A stretch of DNA of 7,723 nt from an uncultured Erysipelotrichaceae bacterium (GTDB lineage: Bacteria; Bacillota_I; Bacilli_A; Erysipelotrichales; Erysipelotrichaceae): positions 1-7,723 of the forward strand of contig CAMOOA010000058.1 of assembly GCA_946621045.1 (NCBI GenBank), given 5' to 3'. The notes beneath the pieces are model-generated. The model worked only from the letters and a program-made list of their open reading frames with translations, had not been told where the DNA came from and did no database searches. Shown here one piece after another: positions 1 to 5,620 of the stretch. A program made the translations under genes and the position numbers. The first letter of the stretch is position 1. Every line of letters starts with the position of its first letter.

Positions 1-577
1 GCTCCATACTGCGTTTCTGGCTGTCTTCCTTCCACGCACGATATTTGATGGAACGACGGAGTTTACCCCAGTACATCCGTTTTTTCAGGAATGCGAAGAA
101 ACGGCGAATCTGGAATGCACAGAAGCAGAGGAACTTCCAGATGGCACGTCCGATTGTTTCAAGCAGAAGAATCAGAAGTGTCCAGAGTTCCGCAAGCAGT
201 AATCCGATCCATTGCAGAAAGGAAGCACCGCAGTCTTTCAGAACCGACGAAAGCCGTTCCGACGCCTGCTGCGGAGACATACCTTTTGTATTATCCTTCG
301 AACGATCTTTCAGATTCTGAAACAGTCCCTTCCAGAACATTCCGCTGAACGAAAGAAACTGTCGGAACGCTTCCATGGACGTTTGACAGCGTTTTACCTG
401 CGGTACCGAGTTTTTCTCGATCTGTTTCATTGCCGCACGTAAAATCGCTGCTGCAGCCTCGTTTCTTGCCAGCAGCAGATGACCGTTTAATTTCAATACG
501 CGTTTTGACTTATCATTTCCCGATGAGCTCTGAACGCGGTTTGTATCAGTCTGTCTGTTTTTCTTCTTTTTGGACAT
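1..577 (-). CDS. Unrecognised lysine-rich membrane protein, C-terminus off the left edge
   Basis: The frame is open from ATG at 577 to the window edge (192 codons plus one base, no stop seen), so the gene is partial at its 3' end. I do not recognise the family. The protein starts with a very basic stretch (MSKKKKNRQ), followed by a polar, probably disordered segment to about residue 28. An Ala/Lys-rich region that looks helical follows, then one long hydrophobic stretch at about residues 118-155 (LLLAELWTLLILLLE lies within it), rich in Trp, Phe and Cys. After it comes a strongly basic segment (KKRMYWGKLRRSIKYR) that by the positive-inside rule should be cytoplasmic. I infer a membrane protein with one membrane segment or a tight hairpin. 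There is no good Shine-Dalgarno before the ATG. An in-frame ATG at 595 would add MALLFH and also lacks one. Codon choice and an uninterrupted 577 bases support a real gene. It lies downstream of efp, separated by efp's terminator, so it is probably transcribed on its own. Confidence 0.7.
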   Translation of the reverse strand, partial: MSKKKKNRQTDTNRVQSSSGNDKSKRVLKLNGHLLLARNEAAAAILRAAMKQIEKNSVPQVKRCQTSMEAFRQFLSFSGMFWKGLFQNLKDRSKDNTKGMSPQQASERLSSVLKDCGASFLQWIGLLLAELWTLLILLLETIGRAIWKFLCFCAFQIRRFFAFLKKRMYWGKLRRSIKYRAWKEDSQKRSME

Positions 578-615
578 ATGAAATAACAATGCCATGCAGA
601 TGCATAACAAGGAAT

Positions 616-621
616 ATTATA
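616..621 (-). promoter_or_regulatory. Possible -10 box for the membrane-protein gene at 1-577
   Basis: A perfect TATAAT (minus strand) lies 38 bases upstream of the ATG at 577, in an AT-rich spacer. The best upstream -35 match is poor (TTAAAT, 16-base spacing, three matches to TTGACA). In such AT-rich DNA a TATAAT can occur by chance. A transcript starting about 7 bases downstream would have a leader of about 30 bases to ATG 577, or about 14 to ATG 595. Confidence 0.35.
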
Positions 622-664
622 ACTTAATAAATCACTTATTTAATAATAAAACTCCTCTTTCCAT

Positions 665-690
665 TAAAAAATACCTGTCAAAACAGGTAT
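665..690 (-). terminator. Intrinsic terminator of efp
   Basis: On the minus strand an 8-bp perfect stem (ATACCTGT at 690-683 pairing with ACAGGTAT at 678-671) closes a four-base loop and runs straight into TTTTT (670-666). It starts 12 bases past the efp stop codon. The stem is AT-rich at its base, but the hairpin plus U-tract is the standard rho-independent form. It should insulate efp from the same-strand gene at 1-577. Confidence 0.85.
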
Positions 691-701
691 CTTCTAATGA
701 A

Positions 702-1262
702 TTACGCTCTGCCGGAATACTTGCCGTCAGCGGTGGAGATCACAACCATCTCACCGTTCTGGATGAAGAGCGGAACACGGATCTCAAGTCCGGTTTCCAC
801 TTTTGCATTCTTTGTCGCAGATGTTGCAGTATCACCCTTAACCGCAGGCTCGCATTCCACGATCTGAAGCTCTACCTTATCCGGAAGAATAACACCGAGG
901 ATTTCCTTGCCTTCATACATGGAAATGGTGACATTGTCATTTTCCTTCATGAACTGCTTTTCCCATTCCAGACGGGACTTCGGAATCTCAATCTGTTCAT
1001 AGGTTTCGTTATCCATGAATACGAAGTTGTCTCCGTCGTCATAGAGGTACTGCATCTCCTTCTTGTCGATGTGGGCCTGTTCGACCTTGTCACCGCCGGT
1101 GAAGGAAATTTCATTGATAACACCGGTACGCAGATTCTTGACCTTGACCTTGACAATCATCTGACGCATAGCGGTCTTATTGTGATCAATATCAAGGACA
1201 GAGTAGATATTCCCGTCATTTTCAAACGTTGTGCCGGGTTTTAAATCATTAACAATAATCAT
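702..1262 (-). CDS. efp: Elongation factor P, variant with methionine at the tip position
   Basis: The 186-residue protein has normal EF-P length. EF-P binds between the ribosomal P and E sites and rescues ribosomes stalled on consecutive prolines. An N-terminal KOW-like domain (about 1-64) is followed by two OB-type domains. The C-terminal domain carries the family signature at 151-170 (KNA, G158, VP at 163-164, G170). The start ATG is preceded by AGGAG (1273-1277) ten bases away and by a strong promoter. The oddity is the domain I loop. Counting without gaps against Bacillus subtilis EF-P as I remember it (H27-V-K-P-G-K32-G), this protein reads H27-N-K-T-A-M32-R. The modified lysine is therefore Met32, the PGKG motif is lost, and K29 is retained. 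The rest of the protein is well conserved, so this looks like a functional variant subfamily, not a decayed gene. The gene stands alone, divergent from comGA; no modification enzyme is nearby. Confidence 0.96.
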   Translation of the reverse strand: MIIVNDLKPGTTFENDGNIYSVLDIDHNKTAMRQMIVKVKVKNLRTGVINEISFTGGDKVEQAHIDKKEMQYLYDDGDNFVFMDNETYEQIEIPKSRLEWEKQFMKENDNVTISMYEGKEILGVILPDKVELQIVECEPAVKGDTATSATKNAKVETGLEIRVPLFIQNGEMVVISTADGKYSGRA

Positions 1263-1286
1263 ACTATTCTCACTCCTACCACAATA

Positions 1287-1314
1287 ATTTTATTAAGAAC
1301 ACCCTTCTTGTCAA
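1287..1314 (-). promoter_or_regulatory. Sigma-A-type promoter of efp
   Basis: On the minus strand, TTGACA (1314-1309, perfect -35) is followed after 16 bases by TAAAAT (1292-1287, five of six matches to TATAAT). The transcript would start about 18 bases before the ribosome binding site at 1273-1277. This is the best promoter match in the window and fits constitutive expression of a translation factor. Confidence 0.75.
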
Positions 1315-1337
1315 CAATACATCCATGATCTTTCCCG

Positions 1338-1368
1338 GCAGAAAAATAAAAAAATTTCACTTTTCTGC
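1338..1368. promoter_or_regulatory. Inverted repeat upstream of comGA, possible operator
   Basis: GCAGAAAA (1338-1345) and TTTTCTGC (1361-1368) form a perfect 8-bp dyad around a 15-base AT-rich centre, ending 48 bases before the comGA start. The A-tract/T-tract arms superficially recall ComK-type AAAA...TTTT boxes, but the spacing differs from the ComK AAAA-N5-TTTT form. No good sigma-A promoter is visible on the plus strand between here and comGA, which would suit activator-dependent transcription. A regulatory role is inference; the repeat itself is plain. Confidence 0.35.
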
Positions 1369-1416
1369 GTGGAATTTACGGATTGCGGCGAAATAAAGAA
1401 TGGTGAAGGAGGCAGA

Positions 1417-2391
1417 ATGAGAGCTCGTCTTTTGCATATCCTGTCGCTTGCCCTCCGGCACCGTGTCACCGATATCCATCTGAATCTCAGTGATGAGGGC
1501 TGCACAATCGAAATGCGTGTGGCAGGAAAGATCAGGAAAGTGCGCACCAGGCCGGACGATGAACATTTCTTTCACTATCTGATGTATCGGGCAAACCTGG
1601 ATCTTTCCGCAGCGCTTGAACCGCAGACCGGACGTTTTGAGGAAACCATCGACGGAAAAACACTGGCTCTCCGGTTTGCGGTCGTCTCCAGCTACCGTGT
1701 GACAAGCGGCGTACTGCGGATTCTGAACAACCATGATGATCTTACGACTGCGCTTCTTAGCGCCGACCCTTCGCAGGCGGAATGGATGTCCGGCATCTGC
1801 ATGCACCGGAACGGTCTGTATGTTTTCTCCGGTCCGACAGGAAGCGGAAAGACGACGACGCTTTACACGATTCTCAATGAAGTGCGCGGGAAAAAGATCT
1901 TTACTCTGGAAGACCCGATCGAAGTGCTCAGCGGGAAATATGTACAGCTCGCGGTAAACGACAAACAGCATCTTTCCTATGCGGACGGTATCCGCCAGCT
2001 GATGCGGCATGATCCGGACATTGTCATGATCGGTGAAATCCGCGATTCGACGGCAGCCGAGATGGCGGTCCGCTGCGCGCTGACCGGACATCTTGTCCTT
2101 ACCTCAATTCATTCCGGTTCCTGCGTAAGCGCGATCAACCGGATGCTCGATCTCGGGGTAAATGAATTTCAGCTTGCGGATACGCTTGCCGGCGTATCGA
2201 ATCAGCGTCTCTATGACACCGCCGACGGCAGAAAGATCGGCGTCTATGAAATCATGGACCGAAAGGAGGTGACGTATTATTTCCGGAACCACATCACAAG
2301 CCCCGCATTCATCCCGCTTTCTGTCAGGCTGGAAGAAGCTGTCCGCAGCGGAATTGTGGACCCAGCTCAGGCACAGCAGGATCTGTCTTGA
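1417..2391 (+). CDS. comGA: ComGA, competence pseudopilus assembly ATPase
   Basis: This is a 324-residue PilT/GspE-family ATPase of the Gram-positive ComGA type. It hydrolyses ATP at the inner membrane face to drive assembly of the competence pseudopilus that captures transforming DNA. Visible motifs are Walker A GPTGSGKTT (139-147), an Asp box around TLEDPIE (163-169), Walker B IVMIGEIRD (202-210) and a His box ALTGHLVLTSIHSG (221-234). A short N-terminal domain with the DIHLN motif (19-23) precedes the core. The tetracysteine zinc motif of larger GspE/PilB proteins is absent, as usual for ComGA. The ATG at 1417 is preferred because AAGGAGG (1406-1412) lies just before it; the frame is open back to 1369, but that start has no such signal. 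It is the first gene of the operon, and its 3' end overlaps comGB. Confidence 0.95.
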   Translation: MRARLLHILSLALRHRVTDIHLNLSDEGCTIEMRVAGKIRKVRTRPDDEHFFHYLMYRANLDLSAALEPQTGRFEETIDGKTLALRFAVVSSYRVTSGVLRILNNHDDLTTALLSADPSQAEWMSGICMHRNGLYVFSGPTGSGKTTTLYTILNEVRGKKIFTLEDPIEVLSGKYVQLAVNDKQHLSYADGIRQLMRHDPDIVMIGEIRDSTAAEMAVRCALTGHLVLTSIHSGSCVSAINRMLDLGVNEFQLADTLAGVSNQRLYDTADGRKIGVYEIMDRKEVTYYFRNHITSPAFIPLSVRLEEAVRSGIVDPAQAQQDLS

Positions 2392-3358
2392 ACGGCTGGA
2401 CTGCGAAGGAATCGCAAAGCTGATGCACAACGGATTTACCCTGCAGGAAACCCTGGCCCTTCTGGAAACACCGGGCAACCGGGATGCCTTTCGCCATATC
2501 ATATCCCGGCTTGAACAGGGAGAGCTTCCCGACCGTTTTTTCCCTTCCGTCTGTCCGCGGGTATACCGCTCGTATCTGTCCGGTTTTCTCAGCTGTCTGC
2601 CGTTCAGTGAAGCGCTGCAGCTGTGTATTGAAATCGTTGCGGGAGAAGAAGCGCAGAGAAAGGAATATGTGCAGGGACTTTTCTATCCGTGCATGATGCT
2701 GCTGTGTACGATTGCGGGCATTACCCTCTTCAATGAGTTCTGCTTTCCGCCGCTTCTTTCACTGATGGAAAATTTTCATACCGCGCATGCGGATTACACG
2801 GTTCTGCGGATCACCATCCGGGTGATCGGCATCATAACTGCTGTAATTCTCATCGGCGGCGGAGCGCTCCTCATCTGGTGCACCAGAGAAACCCACCGGA
2901 TCGGTGTGTATGTCTTCTTCGCAAAGCACCTGCCTTCTTCAATCTATGTTCAGTATGAGTCCGCAGATTTCATCCGGTATTTTCTTCAGTGCATCCGGAT
3001 GCGCGTACCGACAAAGGAAAGCCTGCAGATCCTGCAGGCAGTGCCGCACAGGCCGGTCATCCGGTTTCTTGCCGGTGTTCTTGAGCGATGTCTTCGTTTC
3101 GGAGAACCTTTCAGCAAAGCGCTGGATATGCCCTGGCTCGACCCGACGCTCATCCGCTTTATGAAGATCGCATTCTACTCCTCCGAGATGGAATCCATGC
3201 TGGAAGGATATCTGCAGATGTCAAAGGAACGCAGCCGGCGGCAGTGCAAAAGAATCACACGAGCGGTTCAGATACTGTCCTATGCGGCGATCGGGGTCAT
3301 CATCATACTGATCTATCAGATCATGCTGCTGCCGATGAAACTGCTCGGCAGCATCTGA
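2354..3358 (+). CDS. comGB: ComGB, type II secretion F-family membrane platform protein
   Basis: The 334-residue protein is a GspF/PilC-family polytopic membrane protein that is expected to anchor ComGA and receive pseudopilins for assembly. It shows the typical tandem layout. A cytoplasmic helical domain with the LMHNGFTLQETLALLE pattern (23-38) is followed by membrane segments at about 108-128 and 156-176. A second cytoplasmic repeat (RYFLQCIRMRVPTKESLQIL, about 208-227) precedes a C-terminal membrane segment at about 305-327. The start is uncertain. The family-like N-terminal helix (ICLERLDCEGIAKLM) begins before the first in-frame ATG (2423), so the upstream TTG at 2354 is used here. It has no clear Shine-Dalgarno and overlaps comGA by 38 bases, suggesting translational coupling. 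Length fits the family. Confidence 0.9.
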   Translation: MWTQLRHSRICLERLDCEGIAKLMHNGFTLQETLALLETPGNRDAFRHIISRLEQGELPDRFFPSVCPRVYRSYLSGFLSCLPFSEALQLCIEIVAGEEAQRKEYVQGLFYPCMMLLCTIAGITLFNEFCFPPLLSLMENFHTAHADYTVLRITIRVIGIITAVILIGGGALLIWCTRETHRIGVYVFFAKHLPSSIYVQYESADFIRYFLQCIRMRVPTKESLQILQAVPHRPVIRFLAGVLERCLRFGEPFSKALDMPWLDPTLIRFMKIAFYSSEMESMLEGYLQMSKERSRRQCKRITRAVQILSYAAIGVIIILIYQIMLLPMKLLGSI

Positions 3359-3373
3359 AAAGGAGATTTGACT

Positions 3374-3679
3374 ATGAAACTGAAATCAAAGAAAGGTTTT
3401 ACACTGCTTGAAATGGTCATTGTAGTAACAATTATTGCCGTGCTGTTTCTTCTGACAGTACCGAACATTCAAAAAACGCTCGGCATTGTCAGTAAAAAAG
3501 GCTGCAAGGCACTTACGAAAACGGTTGATGCCGCAATCCTGCAGTATCGTCTCGAATATGACGAGAACCCGGGCAGTACGGCAGATCTGATCAATGCGGG
3601 GCTCCTGAATGAAGAACAGACAAAATGCGATGACGGACAGCGTATCAGCATCTCAAACGGGCAGGCTGTCGCGGGATGA
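3374..3679 (+). CDS. comGC: ComGC, major competence pseudopilin
   Basis: The 101-residue prepilin has a textbook class III signal: basic leader MKLKSKKG, cleavage expected after Gly8, then FTLLEMVIVVTIIAVLFLL with Phe at +1 and Glu at +5 (E13). The prepilin peptidase would cut and methylate it, and the mature protein polymerises into the pseudopilus that spans the wall. Cys44 and Cys85 could form an intramolecular disulfide, as is known for Bacillus subtilis ComGC. ATG 3374 is chosen because AGGAGA (3361-3366) lies seven bases upstream; a TTG two codons earlier would crowd that site. It begins 15 bases after comGB, the only gap between cistrons in the operon. Its 3' end overlaps comGD, by 71 bases if comGD starts at 3609. 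Confidence 0.95.
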   Translation: MKLKSKKGFTLLEMVIVVTIIAVLFLLTVPNIQKTLGIVSKKGCKALTKTVDAAILQYRLEYDENPGSTADLINAGLLNEEQTKCDDGQRISISNGQAVAG

Positions 3680-3992
3680 CGGCTTTGCGCTTGCGGAACT
3701 GCTGATCGGCATTGTCATTCTGTCCCTTATGACGCTTCTTACCCTTCGGGTATCCCGTTTTACAAAGGAGGCATACTACACCTTTCCGGAACGCTATACA
3801 CGGCTGAAAAGCGAGGCGCTTCTGACAGGCGAAACGCGGGTATACGACGATGAGAGCGGAATGGACTATCCGCTGATCCGCTTCGGAGAAAACGGCATGG
3901 TAAATCAGGCAAGAACATTGTCATTCCCCTGCGGCAGCCGGACAAGAGAGATCGTAATTGAACTCGGGACCGGCTCGCTTGTCTTCCGATAA
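3609..3992 (+). CDS. comGD: ComGD-like minor pseudopilin
   Basis: The 127-residue protein carries a prepilin motif DDG/FALAELLIGIVILSLM with Phe +1 and Glu +5, followed by a soluble C-terminal domain rich in beta-type segments. By order and size it corresponds to ComGD, a minor pseudopilin thought to help prime the pseudopilus tip. ATG 3609 gives a 25-residue leader, long for this family, but GGGG (3598-3601) lies seven bases upstream. ATG 3630 would give an 18-residue leader with no clear ribosome binding site. The leader region is read from the same bases as the ComGC C-terminus in another frame. The motif makes the pilin-like assignment firm; the specific name rests on gene order. Confidence 0.82.
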   Translation: MKNRQNAMTDSVSASQTGRLSRDDGFALAELLIGIVILSLMTLLTLRVSRFTKEAYYTFPERYTRLKSEALLTGETRVYDDESGMDYPLIRFGENGMVNQARTLSFPCGSRTREIVIELGTGSLVFR

Positions 3993-4224
3993 CAGGGGCT
4001 TCGTGCTGAGCGATGCACTGATCGCAGCCGCGGTCATATCGGTGCTCGTCCTCCTGGCACACAGCGTGCTTCGCTCAGCACATGAAGCCGACCGCAGAAT
4101 AACGGAATCCTATGCCATGACAGAAGAACAGTATGAAACGGTAATAACCGGGATCGGAGAATGCATATGCGAAGAAGAACCACCGTCCGAAGAACCGGCG
4201 GATACATCATCGAACAGCTTCTGA
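3979..4224 (+). CDS. comGE: ComGE-like minor pseudopilin with acidic tail
   Basis: This is a small pilin-like protein: short leader MSSDNRG, then FVLSDALIAAAVISVLVLLAHSV, a single hydrophobic helix with Phe at +1. The +5 position is Asp where most prepilins have Glu, a conservative but uncommon change. After the helix the protein is short and ends in a strongly acidic tail (CICEEEPPSEEPAD) with a Cys-x-Cys pair at 62 and 64. The TTG at 3979 gives an ordinary leader length and overlaps comGD by 14 bases. A TTG at 3958, with AAGAGAG seven bases upstream, would add seven residues; the sequence does not decide between them. The name follows from position between comGD and comGF. Confidence 0.7.
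   Translation: MSSDNRGFVLSDALIAAAVISVLVLLAHSVLRSAHEADRRITESYAMTEEQYETVITGIGECICEEEPPSEEPADTSSNSF
4156..4160 (+). promoter_or_regulatory. Ribosome binding site that selects the comGF start
   Basis: GGAGA sits immediately against one ATG (4161, no spacing) and six bases before a second in-frame ATG (4167). Normal spacing favours 4167 as the comGF start. The site lies inside the comGE reading frame. Confidence 0.6.
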
Positions 4225-4583
4225 TTTCGCTGGCTGTCTGCGCGTTTCTCATACCTGTCGGAACGGCAGTTCTTGCGATCCTTCTGCGGGCGGTATCCCC
4301 TTCCTTTCAGGCCATGGATGAAACCGCAGTTGCCCAGCTGCGCCATGTGATCGCAGTCAGCGATGACATTGAAGTCAGCTCCGGGGAACTGCAGCTCCGC
4401 CACCACGGCACCATGCAGCGCCTTCATCTCGTGAACGGAAATCTCGTTCTTACCAGTCCGGGAACACAGATTTTCCTTACCTCGCTTTGTGAAGCATCCT
4501 TTTCGGCGGAAGGAGGTGTGATCTATCTCCGTTATGCCCATCCCGAAGAAGAACCGGTCAGGCGCTGTCTCGGCCACATCTGA
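4167..4583 (+). CDS. comGF: ComGF-like minor pseudopilin
   Basis: The 138-residue protein has a very basic leader MRRRTTVRRTG, then GYIIEQLLISLAVCAFLIPVG. If cleavage is after Gly11, Glu16 falls at +5 as in other prepilins, but the first mature residue would be Gly, not Phe. Cleavage after Gly12 would give Tyr +1 and Glu +4. The soluble part (about 45-135) alternates short strands and includes SSGELQLRHHGTMQRLHLVNG and a late ...GGVIYLRY strand, a pattern like the ComGF domain. The start at 4167 follows from ribosome binding site spacing. It overlaps comGE by 58 bases and comGG by 50. Family membership rests on gene order, size and the N-terminal pattern. Confidence 0.72.
   Translation: MRRRTTVRRTGGYIIEQLLISLAVCAFLIPVGTAVLAILLRAVSPSFQAMDETAVAQLRHVIAVSDDIEVSSGELQLRHHGTMQRLHLVNGNLVLTSPGTQIFLTSLCEASFSAEGGVIYLRYAHPEEEPVRRCLGHI
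4511..4516 (+). promoter_or_regulatory. Strong Shine-Dalgarno inside comGF, badly placed for comGG
   Basis: AGGAGG is the best ribosome binding match near the comGG start, but it lies 17 bases upstream of the first ATG (4534), beyond the usual 5-10. The in-frame codon at normal spacing is ATC at 4525, a rare initiator. No ATG, GTG or TTG lies in the comGG frame between the upstream in-frame stop (4519) and 4534. Confidence 0.4.
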
Positions 4584-4938
4584 ACGCGGCTTTGTCTGTC
4601 TGTATTTTCTGGTTCTGTTTCTGTTATGCACCGCATTGATCGTCACCCTTCTGACCGTCATTCAGGAGCGCACCAGAACCGCAATGAATATCCGCCGCGC
4701 CGATGCGCTGGCGGCTCAGGAAGCAGCGGTCCTGCAGACTGTCAAATGTGAACTTCGAAACCGCCGTCTTGAGGACGGCTCCTATGAAAACAGCGGCGTA
4801 TCCTTTCAGATTACGTGTCACGACCGCCGGATTGACGCAGCTGTCACGGCTCCGTTTCCGGAAATTCTTCAGATTTCCCTTGAAGATGAGACGCATGTCT
4901 ATGATTATGACGTTCTGAGATTGGAAACAGCCGCATGA
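4534..4938 (+). CDS. comGG: ComGG-like minor pseudopilin
   Basis: The 134-residue last gene of the operon carries the pilin-like N-terminus SERG/FVCLYFLVLFLLCTALIVTLL. Gly -1 and Phe +1 are present, but the +5 residue is Tyr where Glu is usual. Absence of Glu5 is characteristic of ComGG and its GspK-like counterparts, so this supports the call. The rest is a soluble domain with a charged helix (ERTRTAMNIRRADALAAQE) and several strands, ending shortly before the operon terminator. ATG 4534 gives a 19-residue leader; the nearest strong ribosome binding site is unusually far upstream (4511-4516), so either coupling to comGF or an ATC start at 4525 is possible. It overlaps comGF by 50 bases in another frame. 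Confidence 0.78.
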   Translation: MPIPKKNRSGAVSATSERGFVCLYFLVLFLLCTALIVTLLTVIQERTRTAMNIRRADALAAQEAAVLQTVKCELRNRRLEDGSYENSGVSFQITCHDRRIDAAVTAPFPEILQISLEDETHVYDYDVLRLETAA

Positions 4939-4992
4939 AAAAAGGTTCTGTGTGCCTCCCTCCGCTTCGTTGTTCATCGCACAGAACCTTTT
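4939..4992. terminator. Bidirectional terminator between comGG and the metallohydrolase gene
   Basis: AAAAGGTTCTGTG (4940-4952) pairs perfectly with CACAGAACCTTTT (4980-4992) across a 27-base loop. On the plus strand the stem ends in TTTT followed by AT-rich sequence. On the minus strand it ends in TTTTTT (4943-4938). It begins one base after the comGG stop codon and lies 15 bases beyond the stop of the convergent gene, so it can serve both. Confidence 0.82.
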
Positions 4993-5007
4993 ATATATTT
5001 CATAAAA

Positions 5008-5619
5008 TCAGAAATCGGTTTTCAGATAGTAGAGATACGGATTCATCTTCTTTTCCTGACCGATGGTGGTCGCATCTCCGTGCCCAGGATAAACCCACAG
5101 ATCATTCGGAAGTTCCTTTATCCGGATCAGCGATTCCCGCATTTCATCATCATTGCCGCCGAACAGATCGGTCCTGCCGATACTTCCCGCAAACAGCGTA
5201 TCCCCGGTGAACAGACGGTTCCGATAACGGATCAGCACGGATCCTCTGGAGTGGCCGGGCGTATGGTAGACGGTGAGCGGAAATGCGCCGATCGTCACCT
5301 CACCTTCCGCAAGCGGCTGAAGCGGGCAGTACAGCGGAACTGCAAAACTGGTTTTCCCCATTTTCGGATCGACCATTTCAAAGTCGCCTTCATGCAGATA
5401 GACCGGACAGTGATACTGTTCATAAAGATCGTCCACCGCCTGGGTGTGATCTTCATGGCCGTGCGTCAGAAGAATTGCGTCAACGGTCTCTCTGTCAGAA
5501 ACATGACGGCTCAGCTCCTGGGCAAAGCGTCCGGGATCGATAAAAAGTACATGATCGTTGTCATGCAGGATATAGGAGTTTTCTCCGTAAAGGCCGATCG
5601 GCAGTGTTTCAATTTTCAT
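5008..5619 (-). CDS. Metallo-beta-lactamase-fold hydrolase, glyoxalase II-like
   Basis: The 203-residue MBL-fold metallohydrolase resembles hydroxyacylglutathione hydrolase-type proteins such as Bacillus YqgX. The metal-binding set is complete: THGHEDH (52-58, with His53, His55, Asp57, His58), His123 in HTPGHSRGS, Asp140 in FTGDTLF and His180 in YPGHGD. These should hold a two-metal centre that hydrolyses a thioester or related bond; the substrate cannot be read from sequence. It lacks the C-terminal extension of classical glyoxalase II. The start MKIETLPIG matches the usual family N-terminus; the frame stays open 49 codons upstream, but that part overlaps rpmG and is not family-like. No Shine-Dalgarno precedes ATG 5619, which directly follows the U-tract of the rpmG terminator. 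Expression may depend on terminator readthrough. Confidence 0.93.
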   Translation of the reverse strand: MKIETLPIGLYGENSYILHDNDHVLFIDPGRFAQELSRHVSDRETVDAILLTHGHEDHTQAVDDLYEQYHCPVYLHEGDFEMVDPKMGKTSFAVPLYCPLQPLAEGEVTIGAFPLTVYHTPGHSRGSVLIRYRNRLFTGDTLFAGSIGRTDLFGGNDDEMRESLIRIKELPNDLWVYPGHGDATTIGQEKKMNPYLYYLKTDF

Positions 5620-5620
5620 A

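Noticed and set aside
594..1244. 216-codon plus-strand open frame across efp
   Set aside because: It is antisense to efp, whose protein is strongly conserved; no family resemblance and no ribosome binding site.
1351..1364. ComK-like AAAA...TTTT box upstream of comGA
   Set aside because: The A and T blocks are separated by six bases, not five, and no properly spaced second box is present; AT-rich sequence gives such matches easily.
1357..2091. 244-codon minus-strand open frame across comGA
   Set aside because: It is a shadow of the comGA ATPase frame; composition is Arg/His/Cys-rich in the way typical of antisense translation.
3021..3039. Perfect 8-bp dyad GCCTGCAG-atc-CTGCAGGC inside comGB
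   Set aside because: No T-run follows and the loop is only three bases; it arises from repeated Leu-Gln codons (S-L-Q-I-L-Q-A), so a terminator or binding site is not supported.
4110..4661. 183-codon minus-strand open frame across comGE-comGG
   Set aside because: It is opposite three overlapping pilin genes with recognisable N-terminal motifs; nothing in it looks like a protein family.
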